The notes below the pieces were generated by a model. That model searched no databases. It had not been told where the DNA came from and saw only the letters and a list, made by a program, of their open reading frames with translations. This document shows positions 16,774 through 24,563 of a DNA stretch of 32,099 nucleotides, piece after piece. The first letter of the stretch is position 1. The number at the start of each line of letters is the position of its first letter. The translations under genes were made by a program, and so were the position numbers. Origin of the DNA: Syntrophaceae bacterium UBA2192 (GTDB taxonomy: Bacteria; Desulfobacterota; Syntrophia; Syntrophales; UBA2192); NCBI GenBank assembly GCA_002327315.1, contig DCVI01000135.1, forward strand, positions 34,634 through 66,732. The letters run 5' to 3'.

Positions 16774-16784
16774 CCGGATTCCTT

Positions 16785-18251
16785 TCAGGGGTTTTCCGCC
16801 TTTTCTTCCTTTTCTTCCTTGCGTGCGGTGTAGGTTTCCGGGGAGGTGAGCATGTCCGCCTCCACCACCCATCCGCCGCCCATGGATTTGTAGAGGTTCA
16901 CCAGCGCCACGAAGAGGATGCCCTGGGTCTGGGCATAGGTAAGCTCGGCGGAAAATAGGCTCCGCTCGGCATCGAGCACCTCGATATAGCTCGTGTAGCC
17001 GTTGTCATAACGAAGCCTGGCGATGCGGGCGTATTCCTTCAGGGAATCGACCTGCCGTTTCTGCGCCTCCAGCTGCTCGCGGGTGCGCCTCTGATCGATG
17101 AGGGCGTCATTTACCTCGCGGAAAGCCGTCTGTACCGTGCTCTGATAGTTGAAGAGCGTCTGCTGCTGGATGGCCTCCGATGCCCAGAACTGTCCCAGCA
17201 GGGAGCCGCCCGTGAAGATCGGGGCCACTGCAGCCCCGCCCCAGCTCCAGACCTGCGCGGGCCCGGTGAAGAGGCTTGACAGTTCCGTGCTTGCCCAGCC
17301 GAAAAGGCCTGTCAGCGAGATGGTGGGGAAGAACTGGGCCTTCGCCACGCCGATGCGGGCGTTGGCGGCAACGAGGGCCTGCTCCGCTTGGCGGACATCG
17401 GGGCGCTTCTCCAGCAGATCCGAGGGCAGTCCGGCCGGAACGGCCGGCAGGGCCAGTTCATCGATGCTTTTTCCCCGGTCGATGGGTCCCGGGTTTCTCC
17501 CGAGCAGGACGCTCAGCGCATTCTCCTGGAATCCGATCTGTTTCTCGACCTGCGGGATCGTGGCCAGGGCCTGCTCGTACTCGGACTTCACCTGGTTGAG
17601 CTCCAGCTCCGAGATGACCCCGCCCTCGTATCGCAGTTTGAAGAGCTTATAAGATTCCTCCCGGGTCTTTGCCGTCCGGGTTGCTATCTCCAGCTGCTTG
17701 TCGAAGTCCCTCAGGGAGATGTAGCCGTTGGCTACGGCGCTGACCAGCGACAGGATGACGGCCTGCCGTGCCTCCTCGGTCGAGAGCAGATCGGCCCTGG
17801 ACGCCTCGGTGGCCCGCCTGAGTTTTCCCCATATATCGATCTCCCAGCTGCCGGTGAAGTTGGCCTGGTAGCTGTCAGTCGGATTTTTCAAGCCGGCCAA
17901 TGCGGCGGTGGAGGCTCCCTGCTCGCTGATGCGATTCTGACCGGCGAAGGCGTTCGCCCCGATCTGCGGGAACAGTCCCGAGCGCCCCACCCAGAATCTA
18001 CCCACGAATTCGTCGACGCGGGCGGTGGCAACCCGGAGGTCGTTGTTCTGCTTCAGGGCCTCGTCGATCAGCCCGTTCAGGGCTTCGTCTTCAAATTGGT
18101 GCCACCACGCCGTGTTGGCCGTGTCCTGCGCCTCCTTCTCCTCGATGCGCCAGGCCTTGGGGGTATCGAGCGTCGGCCGCTTGTAGTCGGGGCCGATGGC
18201 GCAGCCGGCAAGGAACATTGTAATCAACAGGGAGAGGATTGCTTTATTCAT
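16785..18251 (-). CDS. RND efflux outer-membrane lipoprotein (NodT/OprM family)
   Basis: Outer-membrane channel of a tripartite efflux system, 488 residues. A lipoprotein signal ends in LAGC (C17), followed by AIGPDYKRP, a typical OprM/NodT start. The two outer-membrane factor repeats are visible as long helical stretches (DEALKQNNDLRVATARVDEF; QAEQALVAANARIGVAKAQF) and the conserved FFPTISLTG region. The start overlaps the pump gene by 8 nt (translational coupling). Substrates cannot be deduced. Confidence 0.93.
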   Translation of the reverse strand: MNKAILSLLITMFLAGCAIGPDYKRPTLDTPKAWRIEEKEAQDTANTAWWHQFEDEALNGLIDEALKQNNDLRVATARVDEFVGRFWVGRSGLFPQIGANAFAGQNRISEQGASTAALAGLKNPTDSYQANFTGSWEIDIWGKLRRATEASRADLLSTEEARQAVILSLVSAVANGYISLRDFDKQLEIATRTAKTREESYKLFKLRYEGGVISELELNQVKSEYEQALATIPQVEKQIGFQENALSVLLGRNPGPIDRGKSIDELALPAVPAGLPSDLLEKRPDVRQAEQALVAANARIGVAKAQFFPTISLTGLFGWASTELSSLFTGPAQVWSWGGAAVAPIFTGGSLLGQFWASEAIQQQTLFNYQSTVQTAFREVNDALIDQRRTREQLEAQKRQVDSLKEYARIARLRYDNGYTSYIEVLDAERSLFSAELTYAQTQGILFVALVNLYKSMGGGWVVEADMLTSPETYTARKEEKEEKAENP

Positions 18252-21200
18252 GGCCTTCCCCCTCCTTTCCGGTTTGTTCTGCTATTCCATGCCCGCCCGG
18301 TTTGTCCTTGTGTGTCATTTTCTCCACGAAGTAGAACGTGACGGGGATGAGGAAGATGGCGATGAAGCTTGCAGCCAGCATCCCGCCGATTACGGTCATT
18401 CCCATGACCCGTCGCGAGATGGCCCCGGCTCCGCTTGCAAGGGCGAGAGGCACACAGCCCAGGATGAAGGCAAACGACGTCATCAGGATCGGCCGCAGCC
18501 GCAGTTTCGCGCCCGTCAGGGCCGCCTCGATTACGGGCTTGCCCTTGTCGTATTCCATCTTGGCAAACTCGACGATGAGGATCGCGTTCTTCGCCGCCAG
18601 GCCGATGAGCATGACGAGCCCGATCTGGGCATAGACGTTGTTCTCGTACCGCAAGAGCCACAGGGCCAAAAAGGCACCCATGACGGCGATCGGCGTGCCC
18701 AGGAGCACGCTGAAAGGGAGCGTCCAGCTCTCGTACTGGGCGGCCAGGATCAGGAAGACGCAAAGCAGCGAGAACGCGAAGATGACGGCCGGCGACACCC
18801 CTTCCTGTGCTTTTTTCTCCTGGTAGCTCATGCCCATGTAGTCATAGCCCATCTCGCCCGGCATCGTCTCGGCAAATACCTGTTCGAGGGCCTCCATGGC
18901 CTGGGCCGAGCTGTAGCCCGGCGCCGCCGATGCGTTGATCTGGGCACTTCTGTACAGATTGTATCGCATGGTGAACTCCGGCCCCGCCGTGGAGCGCACG
19001 CTGGTGACGGCCGAGAGAGGGACCATCTCACCCGCGTTGTTTCGCACGCGGAACTGTCCGAGGTTCTGTGCCTTTGTCCGGAACTGGCCCTCGGCCTGGA
19101 CGTAGATCTGCCACTGGCGGCCGAACCGGTTGAAGTAGTTCACGAAGGCGCCGCCCATGAAGCACTGCAGGGTCTTGTAGACGTCCGAGAGGGCCACCCC
19201 CTGCTTGAGGACCTTGTCGCGGTCCACCTCCACGAAGACCTGGGGCACCGTCGGGCGGAATGTCGTGCTCAGGCCGGACAGCTCCGGCCGTTTCCGGGCC
19301 GCATCGAGGAATTTGTTGGTTTGCTCGGCAAGGAAAGCGATGTCTTTCCCCGACCGGTCCTCGAGGATGAAGGTGGCGCCTCCCGAGGTCCCGACCCCGG
19401 GGATGGCGGGGGGCGGGAAGGCAAAGGCGATGGCCTCGGTCAGCCCCCTCAGCTCGCGATTCAGGTGGTCCTTGATGGCGCCGTATTGCTCCTCCGGCTT
19501 TTTCCTTGCCGCCCACTCCTCCAGCGTGATGAAGAAAAAGGAGCTGTACGTGTTGGAAACCCCGCTGAGCATGCTGAAGCCGACAACGGTGGTGCAGAAC
19601 TTCACGCCGGGGGTCTTCATGATGATCTCCTCGGCCTTCTTGGTCACGGCGTCGGTCCTCTGCAGCGAGGCCGCGTCGGGCAGCTGAAGCCCTGCGTAGA
19701 CGAACCCCTGGTCCTCGTCGGGGAGGAAGGAGACCGGCAGGTGCTTTCCGAAGAAGCCGGCCATGACCGCCACACCGGCCAGGAGCAACAGGCTCATCTT
19801 GCTCTTCCGGATGAGATGGTGGCACCATTTCACATACCCGTCCGTCGAACGGCCGAAGATGCGGTTGAACCCGTCGTAGAATTTCTGCAGCGGGCCCCAG
19901 GATTTCGTCTTCGGCCTCAGCAGCATAGCCGACAGGGCCGGCGAGAGCGTAAGGGCGTTGAAGGCCGAGATGATGACGGAGACGGCGATCGTCACGGCGA
20001 ACTGCTGGTAGAGCCGCCCCGTGATGCCCGGGATGAACGCCGTGGGGACGAACACGGCCGCCAGGATGACGGCGATGGCGATGACGGGGCCCGAGACCTC
20101 CTCCATGGCCTTGAGGGTCGCATCCTTCGGGCTCATCCCGTGCTCGATATGGTGCTCCACGGCCTCGACGACGACGATGGCGTCATCGACGACCAGCCCG
20201 ATGGCGAGCACCAGCCCGAAGAGCGAGAGCGTGTTGATGGAAAATCCCAAAAGGGGAAAGAACACGAAGGTCCCCACCAGGGAGACCGGGACGGCCAAAA
20301 GCGGGATGAGCGTCGCCCGCCAGCCTTGCAGGAAGATGAAGACAACGATGATGACGAGGATCAGGGCCTCGTAGAGGGTCTTGACGATCTCCTTGATGCC
20401 CTCCGTGACGGCCAGTGTCGTGTCCAGGGCCACCACGTAGTCCAGGTCGGCGGGGAATCTCTCTTTCAGATCCGCCATGACCTTCTTGGCGCCGTCGGCG
20501 GACTCGATGGCGTTCGTGCCCGGCAGCTGGTAGAGGGCGATGAGGGCGGCGGGCTTGCCGTTGAGTCGGCCGATCATGCTGTAAGACTGGGCCCCCAGCT
20601 CGATTCGCCCCACGTCTTTGACGCGGACGAGGGATCCGTCCGGGTTGGCGCGGATCACGATGTTGCCGAACTCCTTTTCGTTTTCGAGGCGGCCCTGGGA
20701 GCGAACGGCATAGGTGAACTCCTGGCCCGGCGGTATCGGCTCGCCGCCGACCTGGCCGGAGGGGTTGACGGTGTTCTGCTGCTGGACGGCAGTGACGATC
20801 TCGGGGATGGTGATCCCCAGGGAGGCAAGGAGGTCGGGTCTCACCCACAGGCGCATGGCGTACTGCCCCGCGCCGAAGACGGTGACGCTGGCGATTCCGG
20901 GCACGCGGGTCATCTGGTCGTTGACGTTGATGTAACAGTAATTGGCCAAAAAGACGTTGTCGTAGGTCCCGTTCGGGGAAAAGAGGGCGAACATGATCAG
21001 GGGCGACGACGTCGACTTCGCCACCGTCACGCCCTGGTTGATAACGTCGGTGGGCAACTGCGAGTTGGCCTGGTTGGACCTCATCTGGGAAAGGATCTGA
21101 TCCGTGTTGGGGTCCGTCTTGATGTCGAAGTTCACGGTGAGCTTCATCGAGCCGTCGTTCGCGTTGAGGGAATACATGTAGTTCATGTTGTCAACGCCCG

Positions 21201-21408
21201 ACATCTGCTGCTCGATGGGCGTGGCCACCGACTGCTCCACGGTGAGCGCGTCGGCCCCGGGGTACGAGCCCTTCACCTGCATTTCCGGCGGGACGATGTT
21301 CGGGAACTGCGCCGTGGGCAGGCCCGACATGGCCACAAGGCCGACGATGACCATGAGGATGGAGATCACCATCGCCACGATGGGGCGGTTGATGAAGAAT
21401 TTGGACAT
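18244..21408 (-). CDS. RND efflux pump, HAE1/AcrB family
   Basis: Inner-membrane proton-driven pump of 1054 residues, normal for AcrB/MexB. The N-terminus (MSKFFINRPIVAMVISI) and TMS1 are typical; GLVVDDAIVVVE in TMS4 holds the proton-relay pair D408/D409, and GLAAKNAILIVEFA in TMS10 holds the relay lysine. Two large periplasmic loops are present (about 30-335 and 560-870), so it is complete. It lies 6 nt after the adaptor gene and overlaps the outer-membrane factor by 8 nt. Likely exports hydrophobic drugs, dyes or detergents; the specificity is inferred. Confidence 0.95.
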   Translation of the reverse strand: MSKFFINRPIVAMVISILMVIVGLVAMSGLPTAQFPNIVPPEMQVKGSYPGADALTVEQSVATPIEQQMSGVDNMNYMYSLNANDGSMKLTVNFDIKTDPNTDQILSQMRSNQANSQLPTDVINQGVTVAKSTSSPLIMFALFSPNGTYDNVFLANYCYINVNDQMTRVPGIASVTVFGAGQYAMRLWVRPDLLASLGITIPEIVTAVQQQNTVNPSGQVGGEPIPPGQEFTYAVRSQGRLENEKEFGNIVIRANPDGSLVRVKDVGRIELGAQSYSMIGRLNGKPAALIALYQLPGTNAIESADGAKKVMADLKERFPADLDYVVALDTTLAVTEGIKEIVKTLYEALILVIIVVFIFLQGWRATLIPLLAVPVSLVGTFVFFPLLGFSINTLSLFGLVLAIGLVVDDAIVVVEAVEHHIEHGMSPKDATLKAMEEVSGPVIAIAVILAAVFVPTAFIPGITGRLYQQFAVTIAVSVIISAFNALTLSPALSAMLLRPKTKSWGPLQKFYDGFNRIFGRSTDGYVKWCHHLIRKSKMSLLLLAGVAVMAGFFGKHLPVSFLPDEDQGFVYAGLQLPDAASLQRTDAVTKKAEEIIMKTPGVKFCTTVVGFSMLSGVSNTYSSFFFITLEEWAARKKPEEQYGAIKDHLNRELRGLTEAIAFAFPPPAIPGVGTSGGATFILEDRSGKDIAFLAEQTNKFLDAARKRPELSGLSTTFRPTVPQVFVEVDRDKVLKQGVALSDVYKTLQCFMGGAFVNYFNRFGRQWQIYVQAEGQFRTKAQNLGQFRVRNNAGEMVPLSAVTSVRSTAGPEFTMRYNLYRSAQINASAAPGYSSAQAMEALEQVFAETMPGEMGYDYMGMSYQEKKAQEGVSPAVIFAFSLLCVFLILAAQYESWTLPFSVLLGTPIAVMGAFLALWLLRYENNVYAQIGLVMLIGLAAKNAILIVEFAKMEYDKGKPVIEAALTGAKLRLRPILMTSFAFILGCVPLALASGAGAISRRVMGMTVIGGMLAASFIAIFLIPVTFYFVEKMTHKDKPGGHGIAEQTGKEGEGHE

Positions 21409-21414
21409 GATCTT

Positions 21415-22689
21415 CTACCTCTTTTCGGTCTTGGCCGGCTCGGCGGATTTCTGCGGGGCGGAGGCTTTCTCCTCTGTTTTCGCTTCGGGTTTTGCTTCAG
21501 GCTTCGCCTCGGTCTTTGCCGGGGCTTCTGCAAAGGGCTTCGGGGTCACCGGCATGCCCGGTCGGACCTTCTGGATCCCCTCGACAACGACACGCTCGCC
21601 TGGCTTGAGGCCCTCGAGGATGACCCAGAGGTTGTCGACGCGCTCGGCGGTCTGAACGGTCCGGATGTCCACCTTGTTGTCGGCCCCCACGACGGCGACC
21701 ATGTACTTTCCCTGTACCTCCGTCACGGCCCGCTGGGGCACCAGCAGGGCATCCTTGCGGACGGAGCTTGCAGTGCGAATCTTCCCATACTGACCGGGCC
21801 GCAGGAAATTGCCAGGGTTGGGGAAAATGACCGCCACCTTGATGGTCCCCGTTTTGACGTCGACCTGGCGGTCGGCGAATCCAAAGGTGCCCTTGTGGGG
21901 ATAAACGCTCCCGTCGGCGAGGATGAGTTCCCCCTGCTGCCGTTCGGGCTTCTGGGCCCCCTTCTGTCCGGCCGCGAGGTATTCCTGTTCGCTCACCTGG
22001 ATGTAGACCTTGATCGGGTTGACCGTGGAGACTGTCGTCAGTTCCTCCGTGGCCCCCGGTCCAACGAGGTTTCCGATCTGCGCCTTGGCCAGCCCGGAGA
22101 TGCCGTCCACGGGGGAAGTGATCTTGGTGAACCCCAGATCGAGCTGGGCCTTGTCGACTTTGGCCTGGGCGGAGAGCACCGCCGCGCGGGCCGACTGTTC
22201 CGTGCCGATGGAATCGTCGAGGTCTTTCTTGCTGACGGCATTCTGATCGGCAAGGGGCTTGATCCGGGCCAGGTTGGCCTTGGCCGTTGTCCAGCGTGCC
22301 TGCTGGGCCTCGAGCTCCCCTTTTGCCTGATCCAGGGCCGCCTGGAAGGTGCGCGGGTCGATCTCGAAGAGAACCTGCCCCGTCCTCACGATATCGCCTT
22401 CCCTGTAGTTCTGCCTGATGAGGTATCCCTGGACCTGTGCCCTGATGGTGGCGTTCACAAGCCCGTCGAGGGTCCCGATCCATTCCTGGTAGACGGGAAC
22501 ATCCTTCTGGATGACGGTCGTCACCTCGACGGCAGGCGCCGGCGGGGCCTCCAGGGGACCCTTCGAGCAACCCGTCGCCATGAACATGAATAAGACGAAG
22601 AGCAACAGGATGATGGCCACAAGCTGCGGGTTGAACCGGAAAACAATCCTCGGATAAGACCTACGACACCGTGACCTCACGCTCTGCAT
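21415..22689 (-). CDS. RND periplasmic adaptor (membrane fusion protein)
   Basis: Adaptor joining the pump to the outer-membrane channel, 424 residues. A basic N-terminus leads into a hydrophobic signal (about 23-40) ending in ATGC (C41), so it is probably lipid-anchored. Then come the lipoyl half-motif (QGYLIRQNYREGDIV), the alpha hairpin, the second half-motif (KITSPVDGISGLAKAQIGNLV) and the beta-barrel domain. The C-terminal 40 residues are a Lys/Ala/Glu/Pro repeat tail (AKTEAKPEAKPEAK) not usual in AcrA. The start ATG at 22689 has AGGAGGGG upstream and a plausible promoter 31-60 bp before it. Confidence 0.92.
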   Translation of the reverse strand: MQSVRSRCRRSYPRIVFRFNPQLVAIILLLFVLFMFMATGCSKGPLEAPPAPAVEVTTVIQKDVPVYQEWIGTLDGLVNATIRAQVQGYLIRQNYREGDIVRTGQVLFEIDPRTFQAALDQAKGELEAQQARWTTAKANLARIKPLADQNAVSKKDLDDSIGTEQSARAAVLSAQAKVDKAQLDLGFTKITSPVDGISGLAKAQIGNLVGPGATEELTTVSTVNPIKVYIQVSEQEYLAAGQKGAQKPERQQGELILADGSVYPHKGTFGFADRQVDVKTGTIKVAVIFPNPGNFLRPGQYGKIRTASSVRKDALLVPQRAVTEVQGKYMVAVVGADNKVDIRTVQTAERVDNLWVILEGLKPGERVVVEGIQKVRPGMPVTPKPFAEAPAKTEAKPEAKPEAKTEEKASAPQKSAEPAKTEKR

Positions 22690-22719
22690 GACCGAACCCC
22701 TCCTGAAAGATGATGCATT

Positions 22720-22749
22720 CTTATACATAGTACCCTCGATTACTGTCTA
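22720..22749 (-). promoter_or_regulatory. Putative sigma-70 promoter of the RND operon
   Basis: On the minus strand a -35 TAGACA (5 of 6 bases of TTGACA) and a -10 TATAAG (5 of 6 of TATAAT) are separated by 18 bp. The -10 element ends 30 bp before the adaptor start codon, leaving a short leader with the Shine-Dalgarno sequence. The match is good but rests on sequence alone. Confidence 0.55.
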
Positions 22750-22869
22750 CCGTTTTCTCGGTCTCTTCTGCTACGCATTCCAGGTGGTTCCCTGTCTGGC
22801 TGCGACAAACCTCCCTCGACGAATCGCAGAAACAAGTCCCCTGCCCTCCTGACGACTCGTCCCCTCTCA

Positions 22870-24003
22870 TCATCCACAAGGTTCCCCCGGGATATCGGTT
22901 GCGGGAGGAAGGTCGTAGACGCGCACGCCTGGACCCAGATCCATCGGCTGCATCCATCCGATTTTGTCTTTCGAGCGGCGGACGTCTTCGAGGCCTGCGG
23001 CCCACGCCTCATTCACCGTGGCGCGCGAGAACTCATAATCCTTGTTGTTGCCGGATTTCGTGGTGCGGCGATTGATTATGCGTGCGATCGTGAATTCTCT
23101 GTCATCGCACAGCGGGGCGAGTTTCTGCGCATCGGGATCATCCTGGAGTCCGGCCGGCAGCTTGCAGAGCAAACGTCCCAATGCAGACCGTATCTCACCG
23201 AGTTCCCTGAAATGGTCCGTGTTCAGGCGCATCTTGCTCGCATATTGGATGTCCTTGGCCCGCTCCATCACCTGGTCGAGATTCCGCGGCAACTCCCCCT
23301 TCGCATTGAATACGTCGACTTCGATGACAAGCACGCGCGTTCGCGGCTTTTGGTCCGCCACATAGGTGAGTGGCGAATTGGTAACGATGCCGCCATCCCA
23401 GTATTGCTCCCCGTCGATTGTCACCGGGGGAAAGCCTGGCGGCAGCGATCCGCTGGCGCGCACATGGTCCGCAGTGATGCGGATGCGGCTGTTGTCAAAA
23501 TAGACCGATTGGCCCTCCTGCACGTTGACCGCACCGAGCGAAAGTCGTACCTTGCGGCTGTTGATCAGGTCGAAGTCCACCAACTCTTCGAGAGTACGAT
23601 TGAGCGGGCTTGTATCGTAGTAGCTCAGTGCGCCGGGAGTGTTGTCTGCGGCGAAAGCCGGAGGTGGAACTCGAGGCACGAAGAAAACCGGGATACCGAA
23701 GGACATGACCGACGCAGCGCTCAGGTTTTTCAGGGCCGGCCTCATCGCATCGAACCATGCAGGCAGGGCAAGCGGAGCATAAGAGGAGACACGGTCCCAG
23801 AATGTGCGCAGGCGTTCGACCCTGCGCTCCGGAGTATTGCCGGCGATGATCGCTGCGTTGATGGAGCCGATCGAGATGCCCACAACCCATGTGGGTAATA
23901 GGCCCCCTTCAGCCAGGCCTTCGTACACGCCCGCCTGATAGGCCCCGAGTGCCCCACCGCCCTGCAACGCGAGAATAGATTGATCAAACTTGGCTCTCAC
24001 CAT
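22870..24003 (-). CDS. Cytoplasmic patatin-like phospholipase (DUF3734-type)
   Basis: A 377-residue patatin-like acyl hydrolase with no signal peptide. Motifs: oxyanion hole GGGALGAY (from 15), nucleophile GISIGS with S44, and the dyad DGG with D203 (QYWDGGIVTNSP). The C-terminal part (about 250-330; YASKMRLNTDHFRELGEIRS) resembles the DUF3734 region that follows patatin in this subfamily. The start ATG at 24003 has AAGGAG upstream. It lies between the RND promoter region and a broken transporter gene. It likely hydrolyses membrane phospholipids or stored lipid; substrate unknown. It is the second of three patatins in the window. Confidence 0.88.
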   Translation of the reverse strand: MVRAKFDQSILALQGGGALGAYQAGVYEGLAEGGLLPTWVVGISIGSINAAIIAGNTPERRVERLRTFWDRVSSYAPLALPAWFDAMRPALKNLSAASVMSFGIPVFFVPRVPPPAFAADNTPGALSYYDTSPLNRTLEELVDFDLINSRKVRLSLGAVNVQEGQSVYFDNSRIRITADHVRASGSLPPGFPPVTIDGEQYWDGGIVTNSPLTYVADQKPRTRVLVIEVDVFNAKGELPRNLDQVMERAKDIQYASKMRLNTDHFRELGEIRSALGRLLCKLPAGLQDDPDAQKLAPLCDDREFTIARIINRRTTKSGNNKDYEFSRATVNEAWAAGLEDVRRSKDKIGWMQPMDLGPGVRVYDLPPATDIPGEPCG

Positions 24004-24205
24004 GTGTTTCTCCTTTTCTTGCCTTGACATGACCCGATGACATGCACCCATTTGTCAGATAATTCTAACCATATCGGCGTTGCCCTTCTCCTTCGCCGCA
24101 GCGGCCGAGGCTGCGCGATCAGGACCCTGATAATTCCCGGGCGCTGCAAAACAGCGTGTTGTATCATGAACAGCCCCCTTCTTATTGACCTGGTCCTCCC
24201 GGAGC

Positions 24206-24524
24206 TCAAAGCTTCATTATCATGCTTACGAGGATGACCTTCAGGATCAGCCCAACGGGAAAAATCATCGCGTAATTGATATCGGGGCGCTCCGGCGGGA
24301 CTGTTTTCACTCCATAGGCCAGGATGGCGGGGTTCCCGACCGACCCGGCAAGAATCCCCAGGATGTCATCGAAGGGAATCCTCATGATCTTGTAACCGGC
24401 CGCGAAGATGATGAAAACGAGGACAAGGATGATGAGCGCCGCCGCGCTGGGCGTAGCCCACGGCAATCGCAAGAAAGAGTGCCATGATCGGGCTTTGTTC
24501 GAGCAGCGCTTTGAGCAGTTCCAT
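24206..24524 (-). pseudogene. AspT/YidE-family transporter remnant, internally deleted
   Basis: The two ends of an Asp-Al_Ex (AspT/YidE-type) membrane transporter, fused by a large deletion. From the ATG at 24524, which has GGAGGGGG upstream, the first ~24 codons read MELLKALLEQSPIMALFLAI and AVGY, a typical N-terminus of the family. Near 24445-24455 the reading shifts into another frame that encodes the family's C-terminus (LIILVLVFIIFAAGYKI, GILAGSVGNPAILAYG, PDINYAMIFPVGLILKVI), ending at 24206. The middle ~400-450 residues are missing and the two frames differ, so no transporter can be made. Confidence 0.75.
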
Positions 24525-24563
24525 CCCGCTCCCCCTCCTTCCCCTTTTCTGAAATGCTCATCG

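Noticed and set aside
18196..22593. Very long plus-strand open frame (1465 codons) opposite the RND genes
   Set aside because: It mirrors the RND pump and adaptor codons in a GC-rich genome; its product is low-complexity Asp/Gly/Arg/His-rich and shows no domain.
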